From contig OY829843.1 of assembly GCA_963691885.1 (NCBI GenBank), forward strand, positions 1,364,001 to 1,428,000: a stretch of DNA of 64,000 bases, written 5' to 3'. The first letter of the stretch is position 1; the number at the start of each line of letters is the position of its first letter. This document shows positions 52,952 through 61,601 of this stretch, in pieces. Position numbers and translations under genes: made by a program. The notes beneath the pieces are model-generated. The model worked only from the letters and a program-made list of their open reading frames with translations, had not been told where the DNA came from and searched no databases. Origin of the DNA: G963691885 sp963691885 (GTDB lineage: Bacteria; Pseudomonadota; Alphaproteobacteria; UBA8366; Aestuariispiraceae).

Positions 52952-52983
52952 ACCGAAGGTCAGCCAAAATTGCGACCTTCGGT
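52952..52983. repeat. 10-bp inverted repeat between regA and cbiX
   Basis: ACCGAAGGTC (52952-52961) and GACCTTCGGT (52974-52983) pair perfectly around a 12-nt loop, 17 bp past the regA stop. There is no U-run, so it may be a weak terminator, an RNA stabiliser or a protein site. It lies about 140 bp upstream of cbiX. Confidence 0.5.
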
Positions 52984-53000
52984 GATATCAATGCGCCGTG

Positions 53001-53567
53001 TCAGGGACGCGGGGCATGCTTGTTCAGAATTCGCTGCAAGGTACGGCGATGCATCTTCAGGCGACGAGCGGTTTCTGAGACATTCCGGCCGCATTGTTCA
53101 TAAACACGCTGGATATGTTCCCAGCGGACACGGTCCGCAGACATTGGATCTGTCGGGGGTGGGGGCAGAGCACTCTCATCTTCCAGCAAGGCGGCGGCGA
53201 TCTGGTCTGCGTCGGCCGGTTTGGGCAAATAGTCTACTGCCCCTGCCTTAATTGCGGTCACGGCGGACGCGATATTTCCGTAGCCTGTCAACAATACGAT
53301 ACGGGCGTCGGACCGAACCTCTGTCAGGGCTTCAATCACCTGCATCCCGTTGCCGTCTTCAAGACGCATATCCACAAGGGCAAAGGCAGGTGGCGCATTG
53401 GCAATCTCGACCAGGGCTGCGGCAACGCTTTCCGCATCTCGAACCTTGAAGCCACGCTCTTCCATCGCCCGGCTCAGGCGCGTGCGCAGCGGTCTGTCAT
53501 CATCGACAATCAGCAAGGTCATTTCGTCGGTTCGGGCCGGGTTCACACCGGCGGTCGCGGTCATCAT
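53001..53567 (-). CDS. regA: Redox response regulator, RegA/PrrA/ActR type
   Basis: 188 residues. A receiver domain (LLIVDDDRPLRTRL at 18-31, phospho-acceptor Asp66 in LVDMRLEDGNG, conserved Thr in VLLTGYGNIASA and Lys in YLPKPAD) joins a FIS-type helix-turn-helix (HIQRVYEQCGRNVSETARRLKMHRRTLQRIL). This short architecture is that of RegA/PrrA. It is activated by RegB when quinone pools are reduced. ATG 53567 is taken as start (GGA upstream); a nearby ATG at 53576 is possible. The kinase gene lies 64 bp upstream. Confidence 0.93.
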   Translation of the reverse strand: MMTATAGVNPARTDEMTLLIVDDDRPLRTRLSRAMEERGFKVRDAESVAAALVEIANAPPAFALVDMRLEDGNGMQVIEALTEVRSDARIVLLTGYGNIASAVTAIKAGAVDYLPKPADADQIAAALLEDESALPPPPTDPMSADRVRWEHIQRVYEQCGRNVSETARRLKMHRRTLQRILNKHAPRP

Positions 53568-53631
53568 TTCAGTCATCCAACATCTACAGTTTCGTAACCC
53601 ATACACCTGCAACCGGGTATCCAGCCGAATT

Positions 53632-54999
53632 CTAGTGAATTCCAGCCGGGCGATCCAGCACTGCACGGTCCCAACGAATGATGACACGTGCCCCTCTGGC
53701 CCGGTTTTTCAGTGTCTTATTATTCATATACGAGACTTCGGCCCCAGTCCGATCAAGTAAAGTTTGTGCAATAAAAATCCCGAGCCCCATATGGCCTTGT
53801 TCTGATCGTCTGGTGGAGAGGTATGGCTCGCCCAAAGAATCAAGTATCCACCCGGGAAAACCCGGCCCGTCATCAACAACATCGAGGCGGATTTCTGTCT
53901 CCGTCCATTTCAGGGCAACACCAACTTCCGTTCGGGCAAACTGTCCGGCATTCTGGATAAGATTTCCCATACCCTGCAGAATTTCCGGGCTGCGCGGCAA
54001 AAGAGGTTCACCATCTTCGGAATCCGGATCCACCGACAGCCGCAAGGTGATGCTTTCAGGCACGTGGTGACGGGCCGCCTCTTCGACCAGATTGGTCAGC
54101 AAAACCCGATCATACGGGTCATCCCCACGGGATTCCGGACGTCGCGCAAGCGCCGCCAGTATATCCCGGCACCGATCCGCCTGACTTTCCAAAACGACCG
54201 CGTCTTCCCGAAACGGGCTGTCCTCCGGCACCTGGGCTACCAAATCCTTCGCGATCAGAGAAATCGTGTTGAGGGGTGATCCCAATTCATGGGCGGCAGC
54301 AGCAGCCAGGGCACCCAGGGCAGAGAGATGTTGCTCCCTGGCCAGGGCCGCTTCCGCCTCTGCAAGGGCTTTTTCCCGACGGCGCGATTCCTGCACAATC
54401 GACCAGACATAAGACACCATGAAGATCAGCAACACCGCATGGGCAACCCAAAGCCCTGCCAGAAAGGTCTTTGACAGAACGGGCGCCTCGCCCGACCACG
54501 GAAGGGGTTGATGGAAAATCGACAGAAGCGAAGCGGCAAACAGCGCGATCACCGTCAACATCAAGGTCGCCCCGAGTGACAGAACGGTGGCGCTAGCCGC
54601 AACGGGAACCACCATCAGGATAGAGAATGGATTGGCCAGACCGCCTGTCAGATAGATCAGGACGGAGATCTGTAATAGATCGAACGCCAGGATCCGGGCG
54701 GTGTGATAGTCGCTGAGGCTGCGCCGCGCCTGATACCAGACCGACAGCCAGATATTCGAAGCCGCCAGAGCCAGAACCGCAAGCCCGCATTCAAGCAGTG
54801 GCAGTTCATATTCCAGAACCAGCGCGACGATTGCGATTGAAGCCGTCTGGCCCATCACCGCAATCCAGCGAATAAGGCTGAGCGTGCGGACATTAACCCC
54901 GGCCCCCAGGCGCGGGCGGACCGGCGGCCGCATTGCCATTTCGGGCAAGGGGACGTCATCCATAGCCGCCGAGCGGGTTTCCACGATCCTAGTGTTCAA
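53632..54999 (-). CDS. regB: Redox sensor histidine kinase, RegB/PrrB type
   Basis: 455 residues. Six membrane helices (about 45-205), with the conserved quinone-site motif GGLANPF (119-125), are followed by the H-box AAAAAHELGSPLNTISLIAKDL (His237), the redox-sensing Cys277 in QADRCRDIL and ATPase boxes (NLIQNAGQFA, DDGPGFPGWIL, GLGIFIAQTLL). All three RegB hallmarks are intact, so redox control through ubiquinone and Cys is likely. The start is uncertain: TTG 54999 or ATG 54963. Targets in this genome are not known; cobalamin genes lie on both sides. Confidence 0.93.
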   Translation of the reverse strand: MNTRIVETRSAAMDDVPLPEMAMRPPVRPRLGAGVNVRTLSLIRWIAVMGQTASIAIVALVLEYELPLLECGLAVLALAASNIWLSVWYQARRSLSDYHTARILAFDLLQISVLIYLTGGLANPFSILMVVPVAASATVLSLGATLMLTVIALFAASLLSIFHQPLPWSGEAPVLSKTFLAGLWVAHAVLLIFMVSYVWSIVQESRRREKALAEAEAALAREQHLSALGALAAAAAHELGSPLNTISLIAKDLVAQVPEDSPFREDAVVLESQADRCRDILAALARRPESRGDDPYDRVLLTNLVEEAARHHVPESITLRLSVDPDSEDGEPLLPRSPEILQGMGNLIQNAGQFARTEVGVALKWTETEIRLDVVDDGPGFPGWILDSLGEPYLSTRRSEQGHMGLGIFIAQTLLDRTGAEVSYMNNKTLKNRARGARVIIRWDRAVLDRPAGIH

Positions 55000-55008
55000 C
55001 GCCGGGTC

Positions 55009-56613
55009 CTATCCCTGATTCAGATTGTCCATCAATCCTGTTTTCTGAACGGCCGCATCCACAACCTCTTGTTCTGAATACGAGAAACCGTCGGGCGCGG
55101 ATGTATCCAGCGCTATCCAGTGGTTCTGGCCCCAGTCCTGCGCCAATTGACGGCGAACCACCTGGGCATCGGCATCCGAAACATCCCCTTGGCGCTCCGT
55201 CACGCGGCGCATCAGTTCATCCGGATCGGCAGACAGAAACAGGCCGGTGAAGGACACCCCTCAATCCTTTGCCAGTGCCTCAACCCGCTCGCGCGACTCC
55301 GGATGGGTAAAGGTGGCATCAAGGAGAACAGTGCACCTTTGCTGCAGGACTGTCCTCGCCCTCTCTTCCATAATGCCATAAATCGTCTCACTCACGGCGC
55401 TTTCATAGGCTTCCTCTGGCAATTGTACCTCATTTTCGACACCCCAATAGGCCTTCCGAATGGCATCACTGCGAAGGATGATGACCTCACTGCCAAATTG
55501 CGGGGCCATGCGTTCCGCCAGATGACGCGCCAGAGTTGACTTGCCGGACCCCGACGCGCCGCCAATCGCCAGCAATCTGGGTGAAGGACGCCGCAAGGAC
55601 TGATCCGCCAGCTTGAAATAAGCCAGCGCCTCATCTTTGTGAAAGGCGCGTTCTTCAATTGTATCTGCGAAACCGGCTGTACTGACCGCAATCTTGGAGC
55701 GGATCTGCGCCCGCAATGCCTTGTAAAATCCTAGCAACCCAACCCCGGTATAATCTTCGCGCCGCTCGAGGTAACGGTTCAGGACGCTGTTGGCCTCCGC
55801 CGCCATCCCCCTGAATTCCAGGTCCATCAGCAAAAAGGCCAAATCATACAGGACGTCTATGTCTGAAAAATCAGGATTAAATTCGATACAATCGAAAAGG
55901 GTCACCACATCATCGATCAGGCAGATATTCCGGAGGTGTATATCCCCGTGACAGGCCCGAATATATTGACCCTTCACACGATCCGCCAAATCAGAACGAA
56001 CCCGTTCATAGGTGGCATCACAGAGTTTCCGATGATCCTGCATCATCCCGGGCGGCCAGAAATCCGCTTCCGCGAGTTCATCGAGGTTGTCGGCCAGAAC
56101 CTCTTTCTTGACCGTGGCCCAATCCTTGGTCACCACGTCGGCATCGCCGTGAAACCGGGCAACGCCATCACCCAGTTGCTCAAGAAGTGTGCTGGTTAAC
56201 GCACCCCTTTCTGCCAGCCGGTCGAAGAGCTGTTCATCATCAAACCGGGCCATCACAACCGCGAATTCCACGGCACCATCTGGCATGGCGCCATCGGGTT
56301 CTGTGGTGACAGATCCTAGCTTCAGATTGCCATCTTCGGCTGCATATACCGCAACAACACCCAGATACAGGTTCGGCGCTGTACGCCGGTTCAGCACGAC
56401 TTCCGCACAGCAATACCGATAGCGGCGTTCCAGCGTCGAATAATCCAGAAATGGATAGTAGATGGCCCTCTTGACCTTATAGACCGTCTCTGACCCGACC
56501 AGCAGGATGTTTGCGTGGGTATCAATACGACGGCCCGGGGCATCAGGCAGGGACGCTGCCTTCTGCAAAACCGTGAGGACAGGTTCCTGATCCTGAGAAA
56601 CTGATCCTGTCAT
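55009..56613 (-). pseudogene. Fused APH-like/AAA P-loop kinase, interrupted by an in-frame TGA
   Basis: One frame of about 535 codons is broken by TGA at 55258-55260, after ...VEALAKD and before GVSFTGLFLSADPDELMRRV. The N-terminal part is aminoglycoside-phosphotransferase-like (ACHGDIHLRNICLIDD, FDCIEFNPDFSDIDVLYDLAFLLMDLE). The second is a P-loop kinase (AIGGASGSGKSTLARHLA). The last 82 residues lie behind the stop in the same phase and still match the normal C-terminus of this two-domain family (function unknown). Without readthrough the nucleotide lid would be lost. The start at 56613 has GAGG upstream; ATG 56628 is an alternative. Confidence 0.8.
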
Positions 56614-56642
56614 CGCCCCCTCATCCAATCCTGTCTTGACGG

Positions 56643-57680
56643 TTAGCCGTCGCTGACCCCAGCCTCTGCAAAGGTCGCCATGCCCGCGTGACAGGCGACA
56701 GCGGACTTTACCACACCCAGCGCGACCGCCGCACCCGACCCCTCGCCAAGCCGCATGCCAAGGTCCAGCAGCGGTTCCTTGTTGAGTTTTTCCAGCAGGC
56801 GCTTATGGGCCGGCTCTGCCGACATATGCCCGGCAATACAATGATCCAGGGCGTCCGCCCGCAAATCTGTCAAAATGGCCGCGGCTGCTGTTCCGACATA
56901 ACCATCCAGAATGACCGGAACACGGCCAATCCGCGCGGCAATCACCGCGCCGACAATCGCTGCCAGTTCGAACCCGCCGACACAACGCAGAATTTCGAAA
57001 CCATCGGTCATGGCTGGTCTGTTCACTTCAACTGCGGTGCCCACAATGGCCGCTTTGGCAGAAAGCTGATCACCCGCAACGCCGGTACCAGGACCGGTCC
57101 AGTCACTGGCCTCACCCCCATAGAGCGCATGACAGACAGCCGCTGCTGCAGTCGTGTTGCCGATGCCCATTTCACCCAGGCAAAGCACATCAATGCCTTC
57201 TTCAACCGCCATCATGCCATAGGCCATGGCCATGGCGCATTCGCTGTCGGACATCGCCGGACCAACGGTGAAATCAGCCGTCGGGTTCTCCAGCGCCATC
57301 TCATACACACGCAGCTCCGCATCGTGGGTGACGCAAAGCTGGTTCACAGCCGCGCCACCGCCCTGAAAATTGGCAACCATCTGTTCGGTAACAGATACCG
57401 GAAAGGCTGAAACCGGATGGGCCGCAGCGACACCATGGTTGGCCGCGAAAACCGCGACCCGTGGGCGGCCAGCCTGGGGCGGGCTTTTCGCCTGCCATGC
57501 CGCCATCCATTCCGAGAGGCTTTCCAGACGGCCAAGGGCACCAGGCGGTTTGGTCAGCTGCCCCTCGCGATCCCGCGCCGCTGCAACAGCCCCTTCATCG
57601 GGCCCTGGAAAGGCGGTCAAAAGTCCGCGAATTTCTGCAATACTCGTGGCAGGTTGCGCGCTTGTCGGGGCGTCTGACAT
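56643..57680 (-). CDS. cobT: Nicotinate-nucleotide-dimethylbenzimidazole phosphoribosyltransferase
   Basis: 345 residues. It makes alpha-ribazole phosphate for the lower loop of cobalamin. LTKPPGALGRLESLSEWMAAWQ, VFAANHGVAAAHPVSAFPVSVTEQM, NFQGGGAAVNQL, LGEMGIGNTTAAAAVCHAL, ILDGYVGTAAAAIL, and LDLGMRLGEGSGAAVAL (catalytic Glu) are family motifs. GGAG before ATG 57680 is preferred to ATG 57686 and TTG 57695. It is divergent from cobS, 97 bp apart. Confidence 0.95.
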   Translation of the reverse strand: MSDAPTSAQPATSIAEIRGLLTAFPGPDEGAVAAARDREGQLTKPPGALGRLESLSEWMAAWQAKSPPQAGRPRVAVFAANHGVAAAHPVSAFPVSVTEQMVANFQGGGAAVNQLCVTHDAELRVYEMALENPTADFTVGPAMSDSECAMAMAYGMMAVEEGIDVLCLGEMGIGNTTAAAAVCHALYGGEASDWTGPGTGVAGDQLSAKAAIVGTAVEVNRPAMTDGFEILRCVGGFELAAIVGAVIAARIGRVPVILDGYVGTAAAAILTDLRADALDHCIAGHMSAEPAHKRLLEKLNKEPLLDLGMRLGEGSGAAVALGVVKSAVACHAGMATFAEAGVSDG

Positions 57681-57777
57681 CTTCATCTCCGTCAATAGGC
57701 AGGATCATGGATCTGATCGCGCCTTATCGTTTTAAACTTGGCAGTACTGGATCAAGCGCTTAGACGCTATAGGCGAA

Positions 57778-58611
57778 ATGGACAAGAGCGAAATGACAAC
57801 CGAGAGCACCACACCAGCAGATTCAGAAACCGGCTTTCGCCCGGTGGCCGATATTCGTGCGGCGCTGATGTTTCTGACACGCCTGCCGGTGGGTGGGGAG
57901 CACAGATCCCTGTCACGTTGCGCCTGGGCTTTTCCAGTGGCGGGCCTTGTAATCGGCCTCATCGCAGGGCTGGTATGGGTCGCTGCATTTTCGGCTGGCC
58001 TTGGTCCTTGGCCTGCAGCGTTTCTAGCCCTGATTACCAGCGCTGTATTAACCGGCGGGTTGCATGAAGACGGGCTGGCGGATTCCGCAGACGGTCTCGG
58101 TGCCGGGGGGAGCGTCGAGCGGATGGTCACCATCATGCGCGACAGTCGTATCGGGGGATATGGTGCTCTGGCGCTTATCCTTTTCACCGGGTTAAAGGCG
58201 TCCGGCCTGGCGCTTTTGCCATCGGCATCCGCCGGTTTCCTGACACTCATTGCCGTGCACGGTTTTGCGCGGGGCGTCCTTCCAATCGTGATGCACAGTT
58301 TGAAGCGCGCCATGAGCAGTGGTGTTGCCTCCAGCGCGGGTCGGCCGGGTCTGGGTATTGCCCTTGCGGCTTTGGTTCTTGGTAGCCTGACCCTCTTGCC
58401 GATGCAGCACCCGATGGTCTTTTTGCCCGCACTGTTTGTCGCAAGTCTGGTGGCTATCCTGCTGGCGCGCTATATCGTCCATCGTCTGGGTGGTTATACA
58501 GGCGACACAATCGGCTTGATTGAGCAATGTGTTGAAACCGCCATCATCCTGACCGTGGCCGCAACATTTCAACCGCCAAGCTGGCTCAACCCGCTGATCG
58601 AAGGAATTTAG
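57778..58611 (+). CDS. cobS: Adenosylcobinamide-GDP ribazoletransferase (cobalamin synthase)
   Basis: 277 residues, integral membrane. It joins activated cobinamide with alpha-ribazole (phosphate). AALMFLTRLPVG, the GGLHEDGLADSADGLGAGGSVERMVTIMRDSRIGGYGALAL metal-binding stretch and YTGDTIGLIEQCVETAIIL are conserved; several hydrophobic helices follow. It starts the plus-strand run cobS-cobC-unknown-cobP-cobW. The cobC start lies 2 bp beyond its stop. Confidence 0.95.
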   Translation: MDKSEMTTESTTPADSETGFRPVADIRAALMFLTRLPVGGEHRSLSRCAWAFPVAGLVIGLIAGLVWVAAFSAGLGPWPAAFLALITSAVLTGGLHEDGLADSADGLGAGGSVERMVTIMRDSRIGGYGALALILFTGLKASGLALLPSASAGFLTLIAVHGFARGVLPIVMHSLKRAMSSGVASSAGRPGLGIALAALVLGSLTLLPMQHPMVFLPALFVASLVAILLARYIVHRLGGYTGDTIGLIEQCVETAIILTVAATFQPPSWLNPLIEGI

Positions 58612-58613
58612 AC

Positions 58614-59264
58614 ATGAGCGCATCGGACACAATTGTCACCAGATGGTGGTGGGTGCGTCATGCCCCGGTCACGGTGAATGAAGGCCGCATCTATGGTCAG
58701 CAGGACCTTCCCTGTGACACCAGCAATGCGGACCGGTTTAAATGGCTGGCCGATCATCTACCTGAACAGGCCGCGCTTGTGACCTCTGCCCTGATGCGCA
58801 CCCATCAGACCGCAGACGCTATAGCGGCACAAGGGTTATCCCTGCCCGAAAGACATGAAGAAGCGGGTCTTAATGAACAAAGCTTCGGGGATTGGCATGG
58901 CCTGACCTATGACGAATTTCACGCACTGCAGGGCAAAAAGGGGCCCAGCTATTGGTTGGCGCCGGCCTTTGAGCGCGCCCCCAATGGCGAGAGTTTCACA
59001 GACCTGGTTGCCCGCGTTGTGCCCGTCGTCACCAGATTGTCCAATCATCACGGGGATGCCGACATCATCTGCACCTCCCATGGCGGGACAATCAGAGCCG
59101 CACTTGCCTATGCCCTCGGGATCAGTCCGGATGATGCTTTGCGCTTCTCCATCGCCAATCTTTCCGTGACGCGGCTCGACTGTATCGAGAATGCCGAGGG
59201 TCGACATTGGCGGGTTTGCTTCGTCAACCGCGAACCCGATCACAGCACTGGCCGCCTGGCCTGA
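58614..59264 (+). CDS. cobC: Histidine phosphatase, probable alpha-ribazole phosphatase
   Basis: 216 residues. WWWVRHAPVTVNEGRIYGQQDLPC (RHxP catalytic loop), SALMRTHQTADAIAAQGL, NEQSFGDWHGLTYDEF and ICTSHGGTIRAALAYALGI (second catalytic His) place it in the phosphoglycerate-mutase-like phosphatases. Context between cobS and cobP supports alpha-ribazole-5'-phosphate phosphatase. AAGGAA precedes the ATG. Confidence 0.88.
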   Translation: MSASDTIVTRWWWVRHAPVTVNEGRIYGQQDLPCDTSNADRFKWLADHLPEQAALVTSALMRTHQTADAIAAQGLSLPERHEEAGLNEQSFGDWHGLTYDEFHALQGKKGPSYWLAPAFERAPNGESFTDLVARVVPVVTRLSNHHGDADIICTSHGGTIRAALAYALGISPDDALRFSIANLSVTRLDCIENAEGRHWRVCFVNREPDHSTGRLA

Positions 59265-59298
59265 TAGCGTTGCGGAAGTCAAAAGAAGGGACATGCTG

Positions 59299-59823
59299 AT
59301 GGAAGAATGGGGAATGGAAGGTTCCGGCATCCTCGGCCTGGTCCTGTTGCTTGGTTTCTTCTATGTGATGCATCGGTATCGCTCAAAGCCAGTACTCACA
59401 CAGCTCAAAGTGGACATGGCTTTTGAGATTGTTTCGGAACCTTCGGAATCGGCAAACCCCACGCTAAAGGCAACTTTCGACGGCATGTCGGGCGTTGATA
59501 CGGAAGGGGCCAGACTCGTGCGCTTCGCCCTTTTTAATCGGGGCTCAGTCCGAATGACGCCTGACCTGCAGGAAGGGGATATCAAAATCTCGTTCACGAA
59601 AGCAGAACAAATTCTCGACGCCCGTTTCTCGGAAGCCGTTAATACAGAAGTCGAAGAAACACCTGAACCGCGATTTGACGGAACCACCCTGTATTTGCCG
59701 CCGGTGACAGTGTCCGCCAATGGGTTGCTGGTCTTCAACATCGTTCTCACCGGCGATACCGATGGCATTGAAACCGAGGCGGCTTTCGACACGCAAAACG
59801 GGCTCTACCAATTGGGGATCTGA
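59299..59823 (+). CDS. Membrane-anchored protein of unknown function in the cobalamin operon
   Basis: 174 residues. After a short acidic start (MEEWGMEG) comes one hydrophobic helix (about residues 8-26), then a soluble domain that looks all-beta (FEIVSEPSESANPTLKATFD ... VRFALFNRGSVRMTPDLQEGD ... LYLPPVTVSANGLLVFNIVLTG). I do not recognise the family. It sits between cobC and cobP, 37 bp before cobP, on the same strand. ATG 59293 or 59299 could be used; AAGGGA lies just upstream. Confidence 0.62.
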   Translation: MEEWGMEGSGILGLVLLLGFFYVMHRYRSKPVLTQLKVDMAFEIVSEPSESANPTLKATFDGMSGVDTEGARLVRFALFNRGSVRMTPDLQEGDIKISFTKAEQILDARFSEAVNTEVEETPEPRFDGTTLYLPPVTVSANGLLVFNIVLTGDTDGIETEAAFDTQNGLYQLGI

Positions 59824-59860
59824 TCCCTTTCAAATCAGAAACAGGGTCAAAGGATAACAG

Positions 59861-60415
59861 ATGAGTGGAAATCCAAATGTCACGCTGGTCCTGGGCGGGG
59901 CCCGGTCCGGCAAGACGCGGCACGCCCTTTCCATTCTGGAATCCTGGTATGAGGATCAAGGGCTGTTGCCCCACTATCTCGCCACGGCGCAGGCCTTTGA
60001 CAGCGAGATGGAGGACCGGATTGCCAGGCATAAGGCAGAACGCGGGCCGGAATGGACAAGTGTCGAATGCCCGACCGACCTCGTTGGCGCCCTTCAGGCG
60101 CATAGCAATTCCGGCAAATCAATCCTTGTCGACTGCCTGACCCTTTGGCTGACAAATGTCATGCTGGGCGACGAGCGCAACGAGAGGGCCGCAGACGCCG
60201 CCGCGACAGAACTGGTCGCGCAATTGGCGGAGATGACGACGCCGACCGTGCTTGTTTCAAACGAGGTTGGATTGGGGATTGTTCCGGACAACGCGCTCGC
60301 GCGCCGGTTTCGGGATGAGGCAGGTCGCCTGAACCAGAGGGTCGCGGAAGTCGCGGGTCATGTGGTTCTTATTACCGCTGGACTGCCGCTCACCCTCAAA
60401 TTAACCGAGGTTTAA
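59861..60415 (+). CDS. cobP: Bifunctional adenosylcobinamide kinase/guanylyltransferase
   Basis: 184 residues. It phosphorylates adenosylcobinamide and adds GMP (CobU in enterics, CobP in alphaproteobacteria). The P-loop TLVLGGARSGKTRHAL, LATAQAFDSEMEDRIARHKAERGPEW (with the guanylylated His), ILVDCLTLWLTNVML and VSNEVGLGIVPDNALARRFRDEAGRLNQ are diagnostic. AAAGGA precedes the ATG. cobW follows 39 bp later. Confidence 0.96.
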   Translation: MSGNPNVTLVLGGARSGKTRHALSILESWYEDQGLLPHYLATAQAFDSEMEDRIARHKAERGPEWTSVECPTDLVGALQAHSNSGKSILVDCLTLWLTNVMLGDERNERAADAAATELVAQLAEMTTPTVLVSNEVGLGIVPDNALARRFRDEAGRLNQRVAEVAGHVVLITAGLPLTLKLTEV

Positions 60416-60454
60416 CAAGAGACTTCGACCGCTCTAACCCGAGGATAGTTCACC

Positions 60455-61507
60455 ATGGCCACTCGCATCCCAGCCACCATCATCTCAGGTTTTCTCGGTG
60501 CCGGAAAAACGACACTCATTCGCAATGTGATCGAGAACGCAGAGGGCAAACGCCTGGCCTTTCTGATCAACGAATTCGGCGATATGGGTATCGACCGCGA
60601 ATTGTTGCTTGGCTGCGGTCTGGACGATTGTGGTGAAGAGGACATTGTGGAACTGGCCAATGGTTGCATCTGCTGCACGGTGGCCGACGACTTCCTGCCA
60701 ACCATGGAAGCGCTGCTGGACCGGGACCAAAAACCCGATCACATCATCATCGAGACCTCTGGTCTGGCCTTGCCCAAACCGCTGGTAAAGGCATTCAACT
60801 GGCCGGAAATCAATGCACAGGTCACCGTCGACGGTGTTGTCACGGTCGTCGATGGCAAAGCCCTGGCAGAGGGTCGTTTCGCCGATGACGAGGACGCGGT
60901 TGATCAGTTACGTCGTGCCGATGAGGCACTGGATCACGACAATCCGTTGGAAGAGGTTTTCGAAGACCAGATCGATTGCGCCGACATTCTGGTTGTCAAC
61001 AAGGCCGATCTGTTGAGCGAGGATGAACTGGCGCAAATCAAATCGGATCTCGGCGAACGCACCCGCAAAGGTGTCACCCTGGTTTCTTCAAGCCATGGGG
61101 TGGTCCCGGCAGAGGTACTGATGGGCCTCGAAAAAGCGGCGGAGGACGATCTGGATCAACGGCCGTCTCACCATGATGGTCATGATGATCACGACCATGA
61201 CGACTTTGACAGTTTCCGTGTCACCCTTGGCCCTGTCGAAGACCCGATGGCATTGGAACTGACCCTTCAAAGCCTGATTGAGACCCACGGTGTTTTGCGG
61301 ATCAAAGGCTTTCTCGATCGACCCGGCCTTCCCCGCCGCGAAGTTTTGCAGGCTGCAGGTCCGCGCATTCAGCGCTATTTCGACCGCGATTGGGCACAGG
61401 GTGAGGCTCGGCGCAGCGACCTTGTTGTGATCGGTTTGCACGGCTTTGATCGCGACAGCATCCTCTGGGCGCTCGAACCCTGGCAAGTGGCGGAAGCCGC
61501 GGAGTAA
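60455..61507 (+). CDS. cobW: CobW-type G3E GTPase (metal chaperone)
   Basis: 350 residues. The P-loop ISGFLGAGKTTLIRNVI (10-26), the metal-binding CICC (71-74), NKADLL (182-187), a His/Asp-rich loop (HHDGHDDHDHDD, 239-250) and the C-terminal CobW_C domain (GVLRIKGFLDRPG) are present. CobW delivers cobalt, classically to the CobN chelatase; no cobN is found here, but cbiX is 9 kb away. GAGGA precedes the ATG. Confidence 0.94.
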   Translation: MATRIPATIISGFLGAGKTTLIRNVIENAEGKRLAFLINEFGDMGIDRELLLGCGLDDCGEEDIVELANGCICCTVADDFLPTMEALLDRDQKPDHIIIETSGLALPKPLVKAFNWPEINAQVTVDGVVTVVDGKALAEGRFADDEDAVDQLRRADEALDHDNPLEEVFEDQIDCADILVVNKADLLSEDELAQIKSDLGERTRKGVTLVSSSHGVVPAEVLMGLEKAAEDDLDQRPSHHDGHDDHDHDDFDSFRVTLGPVEDPMALELTLQSLIETHGVLRIKGFLDRPGLPRREVLQAAGPRIQRYFDRDWAQGEARRSDLVVIGLHGFDRDSILWALEPWQVAEAAE

Positions 61508-61601
61508 CGGTCCCACCTGATCCTTACATATTTGTGATAAATTGCCCTTTGCGTGCCTATTTTCTTGCAGGGTTGGACGAAGCACGCAAAGCTGAACTCA
61601 C

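Noticed and set aside
52812..53000. Cobalamin riboswitch upstream of cbiX
   Set aside because: The conserved B12-box and core elements were not found by eye here or upstream of cobA, cobT/cobS and cobP; a covariance-model search would settle it.
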